Notes under the pieces: model-generated
The model's database searches: none
Seen by the model: only the letters and a program-made list of their open reading frames with translations
What the model was told of the DNA's origin: nothing
Position numbers and translations under genes: made by a program
In this document: piece after piece, positions 32,600-43,819 of the stretch
How positions within the stretch are numbered: position 1 is the first letter of the stretch
Layout of the letters: each line of letters starts with the position of its first letter
Assembly: GCA_022494885.1 (NCBI GenBank)
Contig: JAGVSM010005045.1
Span: 1 to 64,000 of the forward strand
Direction: 5' to 3'
DNA from: Micrasema longulum
Taxonomy: Eukaryota; Arthropoda; Insecta; Trichoptera; Brachycentridae
DNA length: 64,000 nt

Positions 32600-33180
32600 A
32601 AACTGTTTTTTCCCAAATAAAATAAATAAATAAATAATATTAATTCAAATTAAATTTTAAGTAAATAAAAAGTTGAAAGTAATTTATTGTATATCATTAA
32701 ACTATCTGGGAGCATTCAACTATTGCCTTCTGTTATATGCTAGAGAATTCTGCCATTTAGGCTTCATATTATTGGCCCGTTGGGCCTCGTTTTATCGGCA
32801 CTGAGGGCCTTAGTTGTCAGCTCTTTGCACCTCGGTTGATTGAGATCTCGGTCACCTTGAAGTATCGTTATTTTTAGCCTCAATAAATTATAATATAAAG
32901 AAAAACCATTCAAATTTAACAGCCATATATCATATCTAAGTAAAAATATTGGTTAGTAAGCGATTACTATTTGTAAAAAAATAAAAGTTATTGAAAAAGA
33001 TATCATTCAGCTGCAGCTGACTAACATAAAATTTTAACATACAAAAATTAGCCTGATTTAGCGTTTATACTGACCATATCGACGCAATCAATAAATTATA
33101 GAGTTTTAATAACAAATATAAATTTATTTAAATTTACTCAGTTGCATGATCAATACAGCGACAATGAAATATTTCAGTTC
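32600..33180. other. Unassigned sequence
   Basis: No gene recognised. An AAATAAATAAATAAATAA simple repeat at about 32618. Confidence 0.4.
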
Positions 33181-33209
33181 TTAAACTAACCTTCATGAAA
33201 TATTTCATA

Positions 33210-33272
33210 TTGATTTGAGAAGGAATCCAACCCGGAAACACGGTAGGCAGATGCAACAACCGCTACATTACT
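33210..33272 (-). mobile_element. tRNA-like SINE head remnant
   Basis: On the minus strand: TGTAGCGGTTGTTGCATCTG then CCTACCGTGTTTCCGGGTTG GATTCC. The spacing of A-like and B-like boxes fits SINE A heads. It is a degenerate copy and no body was recognised. Confidence 0.4.
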
Positions 33273-33807
33273 TAGCTGACATATCTATACTTGATTTCCT
33301 TTCCAGAACTTTTCTTTACACAGAACTCTATTCTTTATTTTCTGGACGAAAAATATTTATTTTCATCTTCTTCTTCAGTGGAGCTCGTGGACATGACCGG
33401 ATGCCTCATGGAAACCTTAATGTATCAATATAATAAATAAGAAGGGCGAGATAAAACAGTATTGCCTTATTTAAGTGAAGCATAATACCATTGAAAAGCC
33501 TAATTTAATGTCAAACTAATTTTAAAATATAAATAATTGCACATATAAATAATGTCGAGAGATTTTTTGAAAAATATATGTAGATAAATACATGTATTAC
33601 TTTAGATAATTGGTACACAAATTATTTATATTCTTATGTATTACGAGTGCATTACTTTATATTTGATTTTATTATGTCTTTTACTTTTTTATTTTTGTTT
33701 TTAGGTAACATCATGTTTTCTTAGCACATTATTTTATATGACAATGACAATGATAATTAAATTTTTACATTTGATTAGCTATGCATTTATATTTAAGTGG
33801 TTTTAGT

Positions 33808-34000
33808 TTTTTTTTTCAAAGAAATATATGCGTTCTTATAATTTACCCAAATATTTAAATATTGGTAGTCATTTTCAATGAGTTGTAAATGACTCACTAT
33901 TAAAAAATGGAAATCAAGTTGAGGTAGGGTGGGGTTTGAACCTCGGACCTCTGGATCGTGAGTCCGCAACTCTAGCCACGGGACCACATCCCGATTTAAA
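33808..34000 (-). mobile_element. SINE C, complete copy
   Basis: On the minus strand: head TGTGGTCCCGTGGCTAGAGT, GACTCACGATCCAGAGG, B box GGTTCAAACCCCACC. The body follows with CATTTACAACTCATTGAAAA and AAATATTTGGGTAAATTATA, ending in AAATATATTTCTTTG. It provides the unsplit reference for 25930-26470. Confidence 0.7.
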
Positions 34001-34009
34001 ATAGAACTA

Positions 34010-34560
34010 CATATACGTCGGCTGGTGAAGATCTGGAAGAATCGCAGTATAACCATTAACACCAAAAAACGACTGGTGAAGGCCTTGGTTTTCTCAGTGT
34101 TCATGTAAGGTGTGGAGTGTTGGACACTGAGGGAATCTGAAAAGAAAAAAATCGAAGCTTTCGAGATGTGATGTTGGCGTCGAGTGCTGCGGATTCCGTG
34201 GAAGGCCAGACGTACGAATGCATCTATTCTCCAGGAACTGGACATAGAAGAGAGACTGATATGCATGTGCGAGAAAAGAATCCTGCAGTTCTTTGGGCAT
34301 ATTTTCATGGGAGATTCTGATAGTTTGGAGAAAACTATTTCCCTGGGAAGTGTCAAAGGAACAAGGTCGCGTGGGCGTCAACCGACAAGATGGAGCGGCT
34401 CAGTCACTGAATTATCAGAATCATCACTGACGATTGCCTATACAAGAGCACAAGATCGTTCCAGATGGAGGGAGACTGTCCACAGACGAGCCATGTCTGG
34501 AGTCAGGCGTTATCACCATCCTCAGACATGAGGCCCTGAATGAAGAGATTTCAATGACCT
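34010..34560 (+). pseudogene. RTE/craniofacial-type LINE C-terminal region
   Basis: Reads RLVKIWKNRSITINTKKRLV, KALVFSVFM-stop-GVECWTLRESEKKKIEAFEM-stop-CWRRVLRIPWKARRTN, then ASILQELDIEERLICMCEKR and ILQFFGHIFMGD, RGRQPTRWSG. This is the well-known LINE block Y-G-x-E-x-W-T-L...CWRRMLRIPWTxxRTN...FGHxxR...RGRxxxRW. It shows two internal stops, is 5'-truncated, and no catalytic motif remains. It differs from the 9.1-kb and 49.5-kb tails, so a third LINE family. Confidence 0.75.
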
Positions 34561-35029
34561 TTATGTATCCGGGTGGATAAAGAATACACATACCTATATA
34601 TATAAATACATCTAAAAATCTCCATCTTTGCACCGGCTGAGCCATGTTAGATAGAAACTATCTTAACCAGAGAAAGCTCCGTATTCATTTCTTAATTTAC
34701 TTGTTTTATATAGATTCTTTGGTATTAAATATGTATACCTCTTTATGAAATAAATAAAAATATAGATTGCTTTTTTTAAAATTGATAAGCGGGTCTCACC
34801 GTCTAGTGTTTTTTTTGTGTTTATTTTGTGATCGATTACAAAAAATATTTTGACCGTCTTCAAATCATTGTAGACATATCCCAGAATTTAATTTTACTTA
34901 ACACTCTGTTCATGTCTAGATTGATACATTTCACTTTAAGTTGGGCTTATATATATTTCGGTTAACGGTCTTTGAGTTAATCTTCAAAAATTTCGTTATA
35001 AATTCTATTCATAATTTCAATCCTTATTT
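34561..35029. other. Unassigned sequence
   Basis: No gene recognised. Confidence 0.4.
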
Positions 35030-35460
35030 CACTAACTAGTTTATGTGCCCGAACTACTGAACTCTATACAATTAAATACCCCAACAAGAAACTTTAGACA
35101 AAATTTACTTTATCATGCTAAAAACCACAGACATAATTATGGTTTTCACTCCTTGCCCAGAATCCTTAAGTCTGCTAACAAATTAATATGCCAGTCTTGA
35201 TTTCTTTGATAACAAGTTATCTTTTTTTATGCCATCATTTAATCAAATATTAATGTTACCGTCTCTCTCTTTTTTTGATTTTCACCTAGTTTAATTTTGT
35301 TCCCCGTCTTCCTCAACGTTATTCCAATAGTTTAAAATTAATAATTGTCTATTATTTTCTAGCCGTTAGCAAACAATTTTTTTTCTATTGTGTAATGTAT
35401 ATCGTCTTTGTAAATGCCTACTGGGTGTATATATATGAATAAATTAATTGATTTTTGATA
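35030..35460 (+). pseudogene. Non-LTR RT C-terminal tail with 3' UTR
   Basis: The plus-strand frame near 35076-35190 reads PTRNFRQNLLYHAKNHRHNY then GFHSLPRILKSANKL, equal in position to NVPSRRLRNN...YGFHAPLPRMIRFVN at 20.3 kb. The 3' UTR ends TTTGTAAATGCCTACTGGGT GTATATATATGAATAAA, the same ending as the insertion at 62781-62912. Confidence 0.6.
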
Positions 35461-35997
35461 AATATTCAAGCTCCATTATTGTATGCACATAAAAATTATT
35501 AATTACCTCCCATGAAACAAAACATAAATACAATCGTTACCAGACATTCTCTTTGATGCGGCAAAAACAGTTAAAAATTGACATAACCTTCGGTAAAAGG
35601 TGCTTGGTCTACTTCTCAATTAAAAAATACAATTTACCTCTATTGTCTTTAAGGACAATTAGTAAAAACTCTTTTATTATAAATTGCCAATGGTTAATGC
35701 AGGTGCGTTGCGCACGGATCGAAGAGTGAATCAAGCCAAATAAGTAAAAAAAAAACTACTTTATTTATAAGTGTTTTTTTTTGGCTAGTTTTATGTTATT
35801 TTACGGTGTTTTAATAAAAAAATAAATAATTTATTTGATATATGTTTTAAAAAGTGTTTAATGTTTTCCCTGGTATAAAACACCCCAGCGAAGAAACACT
35901 ATCCGTTACGTAAAAAAAACTATAAATAAATATAATACATGAATAACGATCATTACTATGTTTCTGTTGAGATATCAGTCTAATCATAGGTGTTTTT
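35461..35997. other. Unassigned A+T-rich sequence
   Basis: No gene recognised. Confidence 0.4.
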
Positions 35998-36226
35998 ATT
36001 ACAAATTATTATGAAAATAAAACTTTGTTATAAGGGGTACACAACTTTATTAATGAACAAGAACACAACTATAGTTTCGTGAGAGCACTCTTCCCACCGA
36101 CGGGTGATAGTTTTATATCACCCGTCGATGGGAGGAGTGCTCTCCCGAAACCATATTTGTGTTCTAGTAAAATAATAAATTGTGTAACACTAATGACAAA
36201 GTTTTTTTTTCATAATAATTTATAAT
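35998..36226. mobile_element. Foldback (MITE-like) element, arms about 112 bp
   Basis: The left arm (35998-36109) and right arm (36117-36226) are inverted, from ATTACAAATTATTATG/CATAATAATTTATAAT at the ends, through GAACACAA, to TCACCCGTCGATGGGAGGAG near the centre. The inner 50 bp are best conserved and G+C-rich. Non-coding; TSD not resolved. Confidence 0.75.
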
Positions 36227-36717
36227 GAAGTGTTACGAAGTGAATGCCGATTCATTTTTTTTTTTTAATGTTTTTATTACTAATTTAAAAAAATTTTTTT
36301 AGAAAGAACATCTTAGATCTTAAACATGATAAAAAGCAAACTTACGACTTAACCACGAGGTGTAAATGTTGAATAATAAATATTTTTGAGTAACATTATT
36401 GTCACAAAATACGGTACCTACACTCAATAGTTTAGTATTTTCAAAACAAGCATGCCGCATGGACGTTCGACTTTTTAACTGTCAATTAAAGAATATAATA
36501 ATTACTTTCAAATCAAAACATATTTTTTATAATTTTTTCATCTTAAAACATTGATTTGATAATTCAAACAGTCAATTGGTGTTTATTAAACGTTTTTTAT
36601 TTACATTAAAATTAACATTCAGTACAGTTTTTTGAATACTGGTTGTTTTAATGTAAAATGTAATTTAATGTATTTATTAGTTAAAGTGATTATTTATAAA
36701 GTGATCTTAAGTATTTA

Positions 36718-36782
36718 TCAGTGCCAGTGAGTTTTTAGTGAAAAGGGAAACGTTTTGTTCACCAATAGACAACACAGCTAAG
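36718..36782 (+). promoter_or_regulatory. Candidate transcription start and leader exon with splice donor
   Basis: ATCAGTGCCAGTGAG contains an arthropod Inr-like TCAGTG. The following 60 bp run to a strong donor, CTAAG|GTAAGAAT at 36783. There is no ATG in the leader. The next plausible plus-strand exon is the 28-nt candidate at 45941-45968, which begins with ATG two bases after its acceptor. This would give a non-coding leader exon and a 9-kb intron. It is supported by signal quality only. Confidence 0.3.
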
Positions 36783-37466
36783 GTAAGAATTATATAATAC
36801 TTACAGTCAACAATTATTACAACAATGGTTTACTAACAATTTTAAAACATTCTCAAAATATTGTCAAATCAAATCAGTTTTCAAAATAACTATTAAGGAC
36901 AGGATTTTCTTTGAGGGATTGATTCTAGTTAACCATTTTTTAGTAATTTTTAATCATTTCACTTATATTTGAACACGTGATGACAAATTGCTTAAAAATC
37001 GGTTTATCGGGACTTACATACATATATTTTTTAAAACTCTACTCAACCTGTTTTTTTTTGTAAAATAAAAACCGTAGACAGTAAGCTTTTCCAGAAAAAC
37101 CGATAAAGGTAAATAATTTAGGTTAGGTGTAGTATTTTAAGATGGGTTTGGCGAATACGCAATTCACATCTTGAAGTACATCGTAAAAATGAATGCCGAA
37201 ATCGTCTGAAATTTTGAACAACAATCACATTGTTTTGAAAGGTCATCTTAATATTGGATACCTTTGTTGAAGGCAATTGCCCATAAATCCATTGCTTTAC
37301 TAGTTAAACAAAACAAGCGAAACCAGTGTAAAAGGAAAATTGGAAATCACGGTTTTGTAAATTATTTTTTAATCCTTTTATTTTTTTATTTTTTTTTGCA
37401 TACATTGATGAATTTTTTTTTTGTAATCTATATGAAAGTGTTTTTTATATGAAACTGCTATGTTAT

Positions 37467-37613
37467 AGTATATATTTAACATAATACTTTTTATCTTTTT
37501 CGCATTATATTGAAGTGTTTATTTTCCACTAACATTTTTTTTTGTAATGTAAAATTTAATAAATAAATGTATTTTTGAAATTTAAAATTCGTATGGATTT
37601 GTACCTTGAGTTA
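37467..37613 (+). repeat. Direct repeat left of the Helitron-like element
   Basis: AGTATATATTTAACATAATA, TTTTTCGCATTAT, GTGTTTATTTTC and GATTTGTACCTTGAGTTAT recur at 38239-38447 in the same order. The repeat ends exactly at the Helitron's 5' end. Confidence 0.7.
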
Positions 37614-38237
37614 TCTTCATATATATAATTCCTCTGTACGTGTGATGTCACTAAACTTCTTCTAAACGGCTTAACCGATTTATGTGCGGTTTTTCAGAGA
37701 AATGTCGATCTTTGCGCTGTGCGTGTTCGTAGAAATTAAAATCTTCAATCTTATATGTAAAAAAGAAGTAAGGAGCATGAAGGTTTTATTCATCGATCTA
37801 CCAGGGTTGCATTCGAGGAGAATGCATTTATAAAAATAAAAAAAGATGTTGTTTTTTAGCGTATAAAAAAAGTTTGTTTTTGAATGTTTACAAACAACAT
37901 TTGTTTTTTGTGGATCTCAATCAGATTCTTTCCTCATTTTTTTTATAATTGTTTCCCATTCATTTTTTTAACTGGATTTTTGGTAACACTAAAATAATAT
38001 GAAATTTCATACGTTTTTCAAATCGTATTCTTACATAAGTACACCCCTCTGTTGGTGAGAAGACTGGAGTTTGACGTTTGAAAAAGAATGCCATATTTGA
38101 AAGAATATTTATTTTATGCTTTGGAATTCAACTATAAACATGTAACTAGTTACCTGCTTATCAATGAAAAGTCTTTTTCCAAGCTAATAGCAGGTAAGCC
38201 AACGTTCGGGCAGGACACCGTCTGTCGGGTCCACTAG
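37614..38237 (+). mobile_element. Non-autonomous Helitron-like element
   Basis: The 5' end TCTTCATATATATAATTCCT, then TAAACTTCTTCTAAACGGCT and TAACCGATTT, is the usual start of insect Helitrons. The 3' end has a hairpin (GGACACC/GGGTCC, 38213-38232) followed by CTAG at 38234-38237 and a T, and the element sits between A and T as Helitrons do. At 624 bp it encodes no Rep/helicase. It is bracketed by a direct repeat. Confidence 0.65.
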
Positions 38238-38238
38238 T

Positions 38239-38455
38239 AGTATATATTTAACATAATACTGTTTTCTTTTTCGCATTATTTTAAAGTGTTTATTTTCAAT
38301 TTACTATGTATTTTTGAAAGGTAAAAGGCGCTGTGTGCCGTATTTAAAAAATAAATTTGTTTTTGAAAAAACAATCATATCAAAAATAAACCATTGAAGA
38401 ATACTTAAAACACAACTTCAAAACTTTAATTTGTATCGATTTGTACCTTGAGTTA
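38239..38455 (+). repeat. Direct repeat right of the Helitron-like element
   Basis: Second copy of 37467-37613, beginning immediately after the Helitron's CTAG-T. It contains about 70 bp of extra sequence (around 38320-38395) and ends in TTGTACCTTGAGTTATTAAA. Confidence 0.7.
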
Positions 38456-38524
38456 TTAAATATAGATTTATTTATTTATATTTACGAAAACATTGCTACC
38501 AAGAAAAATATATGTTTTTGAAAG

Positions 38525-38675
38525 GGAAATGAACTGTCATTGGCTGAATTATGTGGCCACTTTACGCACTTTGGAACATTAACCATTCTGCATATAAATT
38601 AACTTTTTTTTAACTCATTCATCTCCGCTTAAACCGCCCAATGACAATTCATACGTCATTGGCTGGTTAAATTTT
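38525..38675. repeat. Repeat E fragments in both orientations
   Basis: GAACTGTCATTGGCTGAATT, GTGGCCACTTTACGCAC and AACATTAACCATTCTGC, then CGCCCAATGACAATTCATAC and GTCATTGGCTGG. This is a rearranged copy of the core block. Confidence 0.45.
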
Positions 38676-39430
38676 TCGTCAGTTAAATATCTCGGGGTCA
38701 TCTTTGAAAGCAGATTTACTTTCCGAGCGCACATCAAGAGAACAACATGTGACCTTTCACTAAATATAGATATTGGGTTTTATCGTCCGATTGTGTAGAA
38801 TTTTCGAAGATCCCAGTGCATTTAAAATCTTCTACATTTCAATGATCTGGAGCAGGCTTGAGAGCGCTTCGGTGATATGGTATCTACAAGAGACGAAGTA
38901 TTCCAGCATGTTGGAGAGGGTTTAAAAAAAAAAAAAGTTGAGGTTTATCTACATTAATGGGTATGGTAGTTATCCCTGGCTCTATGTTACTTTATTCTTC
39001 TTAATCATGCTGAGGACCAACAATTTTCCACTTAAAAGGGACGGGTTTACACTGACTCATCTTTTCAGGCTGATAAGAGGTCGCATAGAAAACTCTGCCA
39101 TTTTAGAAAGTATCGATTTCTATGTTCATGATGAATATTTTCAGCAGCGTCAGCACAATTTGTTTAACTTTCCAGCTTCCAAAACCGACCTGCCTTCGGT
39201 TATGCCGATAGGAAGAGCAGTAAGCCGGTGTATATGATAATTTTGGAGATCGACAACTTTCACGTCAGTAATACTATGCTTAATGAGGAAAATACTCTAG
39301 ATATTGGAGACTATTATACCTTTATAATATAAAACCATCAATCAAAGGTTTCAGATCGGATATATTGTCTTAAGATAATGGTTAAATATTTTGTTTTATT
39401 TGTTTTGTTATTTTGATTCAATAAACTAAT
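38655..39430 (+). pseudogene. Non-LTR RT C-terminal region, family H
   Basis: Encodes SVKYLGVIFESRFTFRAHIK, then (frameshifts) SRLESASVIWYLQETKYSSM, then LRFIYINGYGSYPWLY, DGFTLTHLFRLIRGRIENSA and FPASKTDLPSVMPIGRAVS. YLGV...F..HI marks the end of the palm/thumb, so catalytic YxDD is just missing. A poly(A) run (38925-38935) causes a frameshift. The end is GATTCAATAAACTAATTA near 39425. This is the longest of three copies (3440-3690, 29760-30215). Confidence 0.7.
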
Positions 39431-39454
39431 TATTTCAATATGAAATTTCATAAT

Positions 39455-39610
39455 CTTTGTCAATGTCTAGACTTCTTTATTCTCTTATTTGAAATATTTT
39501 CCCTCTCTGTTGTAATAAATGATAAACTTAGCAAATTCCTTAAGAAGAGATATCCAGTTTTGTCTCCTAACATTTGGACATTCTGAAACAATGTTATTTT
39601 TCATATTTGA
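39455..39610 (-). repeat. Repeat E fragment
   Basis: AATGTCTAGACTTCTTTATT, CCCTCTCTGTTGTAATAAAT, then TTTTGTCTCCTAACATTTGG ACATTCTG, corresponding to the end and spacer of repeat E. Confidence 0.45.
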
Positions 39611-40539
39611 ATAAGTCGTTTTACAATATACCTATTAGTGAAAAATATCGTTTTTTAACATTATTTCTAGTATCTTAATTAGCCGATTAAGTGCTATAAA
39701 CGTCTTAACGTGTTCTTCGTTTTCATGCTCTGAAGGCCGGTCATACAAAATTTTAGATTTCGTTCACTTGGAGACATCTGTTAAAAGCATAATTGAATAC
39801 TAGGACACGAAGAATGATTAAAATTATCTCCAAGACAGCGCAGCAGTTCAAATGAGAGTGCCTATAGTTTGTCGCCTGCTAGAAACTGCCATAGCAACAC
39901 CTAGCGGTGCCGAAAATGTATAATTAAAGTCTTATAAATATAAGTTCTTACGATATAAAAACATGTCGAATTTTTGTTGTTTTTTTATGTAAAAATCACG
40001 AACAAAGGTTGTTCTCTGTTTTTTTAGTCTCCTGAAAATATGAAAACCGTGTCAGTTCATGGAATGGTTGAGCTAGATAATCGGAAAACAGAATTTTCCA
40101 CCAATTTCAGTGGAATTTGCAGGTTTCGTGAAAATCTTAAACTGAAAAATCTTTGTTCGTAGAAGTTTCAATGCTTTCCGTTATCAAATCACGTTTTCAG
40201 AAAAAATATTACACTTTTCATGCAAACCAGATAGTGTAATGTTCTTGTGGCGTCTTTTGTTTATTCATGATTCTTCATAGACACATGTGAAGCCAAAATT
40301 TAATAACAAAAGATACAGAAATGCTTTTAATAAATATTGAAAAATATCATTTTTCCGCAATCAGTAAGCTAATCCGCTACTAAGCGGCTACCGTTATGCA
40401 AAAGGAAAATATTACGTTTTTTACAATTTTATAAAATAAAAGTCTATGAAATACTGTCGTAAATAAAAATGTTTGTGCTTCTTTGTAACAACAAAAAAAT
40501 AATATACGCCTAAATACGTCTCAATTTGGTTGAATTTTG
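39611..40539. other. Unassigned sequence with a weak inverted repeat
   Basis: ACGAACAAAGG at 40006 and CTTTGTTCGT at 40150 are inverted 10-mers bounding 150 bp. This is too little to call a MITE. Otherwise nothing is recognised. Confidence 0.35.
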
Positions 40540-41010
40540 AACTTTGTTTGTGACTGTTTAAATTTAAAGAGAACATCGTCACTATGCGAAAGTTCGGTGT
40601 TTTTTTATTATTTTTCAAATTATTTATCGAGTTTTAAACTAAGCCAATTTTTTTATCTATCGTTTCATCAGCGATATGATTTTTGAAAGTTTTGTATTTC
40701 TGAAATAACTCCGCGTGACGTAAGAGGTTCTTCTGTTTCAGTTCTTCCCATTTGTTCGTTTACGATAAGCTAACCGAATATTCTTCACAGCTTTCATATC
40801 ATTATTTGGTTCATATGAACCAGTAACGTCGTTCAAAGTAGTGCGTTTTCGTTAAAATATATTTGATTATTTTTTAAATGCATTTCAAGAAACTCTGTCG
40901 TACAATTTAATGCTCTTATTTTTACCGCACGCAAAAAACATTTTCTGTATCTTATTTCCCGTAGAACTAAAATTCCTCGTTGACAAGGACATATTTTAAA
41001 AAAAGATAAC
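40540..41010 (-). repeat. Repeat F, copy 4
   Basis: Reverse complement of copy 2: AAACTAAGCCAATTTTTTTA, TTTCTGAAATAACTCCGCGT, CAGTAACGTCGTTCAAAGTA, TTTTTACCGCACGC and TTATTTCCCGTAGAAC. A segment to the left (40540-40620) matches sequence beyond the usual end in copies 1 and 2, so the family is at least about 450 bp. Confidence 0.65.
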
Positions 41011-41254
41011 TTTTAAAATTATAATTGAAAACATTTTTCCATAATATTCATACTGATTTTTCAAATACAACATTTTTTCTCAATCCATTTGATATGTTTT
41101 AGTCGGTATTTATACGTTTAATATGCTTTTAAGAAAAAAAGTGCTGGCCTCAGAACGATTGAAAATTTAAATAAATCATAACTAAAGGGGAAATCGCTCG
41201 GTGGCACAATTTTTTTGTAATTTATATTGCGTAAATAAACGTGTCGAGGGGTCA

Positions 41255-41405
41255 ATACAAACCGGTGTACTTACATTTAATCTTTATGAGGGGGATCGGT
41301 AATGTATCTTCGTTATCGGACGGGAGAATTTTGTCTTCAACTATCACGTCATACTGAAGCTTTGTCATTTTAGTGCGTAGATATGTGTACCGTGACGTAC
41401 GCTTC
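41255..41405 (+). repeat. Repeat J, copy 2
   Basis: Same order of blocks as 4655-4805. The similarity fades after TAGATATGTGTACC. Confidence 0.55.
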
Positions 41406-41751
41406 CCCTTGTTTCATATCGATTTACCTACCCAAAACTTAAAGATGAGGGGGTCTTCGTAATAGATCGATAGAATTTTTCTAAAATATACCGACGGTAT
41501 GACGTTCTTATCATCATAATTGAAATCTAGTTTCCCTATTGTTAAGATGCTTACCACATACACATGAGGTTTATAATTCATTTACCGATGAGATCACAAT
41601 GTTAAAAAAATAAGGTGAAGCCTAGAGATTTCGAGCTGTAATTTATTTTTGTTATTTTATTTTTCTATTTTTTAAACTTTTTTATATAGCTTATTGACTA
41701 GAAGTGATGCTAAAAAGTTCAGTCGTTAATTTTTATTTTATTTTAATGATT
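41406..41751. other. Unassigned sequence
   Basis: No gene recognised. Confidence 0.4.
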
Positions 41752-41812
41752 ATGAAGGTAAGGTGATTTTTACGCTTCAAGTACCATAGCAGGAACAGCA
41801 AAATATTGCATT
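41752..41812 (-). repeat. SINE A body fragment
   Basis: TGAAGGTAAGGTGATTTTTA CGCTTCAAGTACCA aligns with the reversed body of the 55794-56043 copy. Confidence 0.5.
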
Positions 41813-41825
41813 AAGGAAATATTAA

Positions 41826-42022
41826 GGCTGGTAAAACGCACGCAAAATGAGGAAATCATATGATTTGCCATTTAAAACTAATGTTTATTTTTAATTGCGT
41901 AATAATAAAAACAGAAACTTGATAAAAACAATACTTTTAAAGATAGGTATTTCTTCAAAAAAAAAAATGTTTTAAATGGCACAATCGTATAATTTCCTTA
42001 TTTTGCGTGCGTTTCACCAGAC
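41826..42022. mobile_element. MITE with about 53-bp TIRs
   Basis: GGCTGGTAAAACGCACGCAA (41826) continues through GAGGAAATCATATGATT to CCATTTAAAAC (41878). The inverted partner runs from GTTTTAAATGGC (41969) to GTTTCACCAGAC (42022). The 90-bp centre is A/T-rich and non-coding. TSD not clear. Confidence 0.75.
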
Positions 42023-42433
42023 TACAATCTTACAGCCCACCATCCACCCTCAGCTATTATAGAGTTCCAGGGGACTATTGGCTGCGCATGGAGGAAAGTT
42101 AGCAAAAATATTCCCTAGGAATACAAACTCTATGCAGATCAATGAGAATGTAGAATGATGTATGGAGAGAGGACTCAAGATCCCCTCAACGCCTCTGTTT
42201 TTTTTAAATTTAAAATAAAGTATTTAAAAAATATACTAACAATTTACACACATCAAAAATAATGTCTTAATACTATAGTAACACAAAACACAAAATATTT
42301 TATTTGAAGTTAAGTAATTACTTTTAAAAAAATGAATGATAAGAATATACTGTACTGTTGGAAAAAATTCAAAAACATGAGTAGATAAACGAAAATAATA
42401 CATATTTAACATTTACAAAGAAACAAAATGAAG
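42023..42433. other. Unassigned sequence
   Basis: No gene recognised. Confidence 0.4.
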
Positions 42434-42840
42434 GTACGTCGTAATCATCATCATCATTCCCTTTCCTCGCCTAATAGTGAATAGAGCATTGCATTGGTAC
42501 ACCAATCGCAACGTGTATTGTTCATTTTTGTTACGTGAATGTAAGATGAGGTCTTACGCTTCATGTATCAGTCCAGGGGCTATGAAATATTATACTGTAA
42601 AAACACCCTTTCAAATAAAGATTGAATAACAGCCATGTCGGGGTTCGAACCTAAGACCTCTTGCATGGTAGGCAAACGCGCTGACTATAAACCATGAGGC
42701 TGACAAAAGTATGAAATATTATACTGTAAAAACACCCTTTCAAATAAAGATTGAATAACAGCCATGTCGGGGTTCGAACCTAAGACCTCTTGCATGGTAG
42801 GCAAACGCGCTGACTATAAACCATGAGGCTGACAAAAGTA
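42434..42840 (-). mobile_element. SINE A with perfect tandem duplication of its head
   Basis: The reversed tail CATCATCATCATTCCC is at 42440 and the body includes CTTACGCTTCATGTATCAGT. The reversed head GGGGTTCGAACCTAAGACCT (B box) with ACGCGCTGACTATAAACCAT (A box) follows. The stretch 42581-42840 is two identical 129-bp units (plus 2 bp) covering body start and whole head, so this SINE has two tRNA-like heads. Confidence 0.8.
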
Positions 42841-43819
42841 CGAGTATATACTAATTACCAACAAACAAAACACAGTAATTTACAATGAGAGAACGGCCTT
42901 GAATAAAGAACAACTCTCTGAGTGAACAGAAGCAGAGGATCCGAATACTATCCCCGTAGGGAGACGATTAAACAAGAGAACGTATTCGCCCCGCTAGGAA
43001 GAAATCACAGTTTTTACTTTATCAGCAACCCACAGGAACAGTTGCCTGTCCATCCATATCAACCGTGTTAAACCCCCTTTAATACAAATATTTCACGTCA
43101 AATTTGCCAGGAATTTCCAGGGTTTTATTTCTATTTTACACAGAACTGTATTTTCCAACCTCACGGACACAGACAAAACGGTAATCACTTTATTCTGAAC
43201 TTAGTTTGGTAATGATTTCAGAAATATATTTTTTTTAAATCTCCGTACCTTTTTTTTCTAGAAAATTGTACAATTAGATTTCTTTGATTCCACGGGGAAA
43301 GTAATGATCCTCAATCCTACGCTTTGAGGTATCTCCATCTGAATTTTGTAACTGAAGGTATTTTAATTATTCACCGAGGGAACTTCAACCTTAGCAGCAG
43401 TTTGTAAAACAAAGTTATATTGGTTAACGAAATTGTAAAAGTTTTACAAGCACTATAATATGCCGAAAGAGAGCGTGCTTTGGGTGCAAACAAGGGCGAG
43501 TCCGTTTCACTTTTTGCTTTTTTCCACGAGGAGGCAACTTTCATATGTATACATTAATAACGCTGACAGAAGCGAAGTTACGTCATTTTACGACATAGAA
43601 ATGCCTTTGACTGGCAGCGTGTACGCCACGTTGTGATTTTCCCTTTTCAAACAAAGTATTTTAAACATTTGGTCAGTATTTTACCTTTTCCTCATAAAAA
43701 ATATTGTCATATTTATGTTTTAAACACGGAATTATTATTATTTTTTTCAATTTTAAATTAGTACGATTTTTTGAAATACTGTCGAGTAAAAAAAAAACAT
43801 GCTTATTCATAACGAATTT
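42841..43819. other. Unassigned sequence
   Basis: Somewhat richer in G+C than average (42890-43100) but with no recognisable gene or repeat. Confidence 0.4.

Noticed and set aside
40006..40160. MITE suggested by inverted ACGAACAAAGG / CTTTGTTCGT
   Set aside because: Only ten bases pair and no target duplication is visible.
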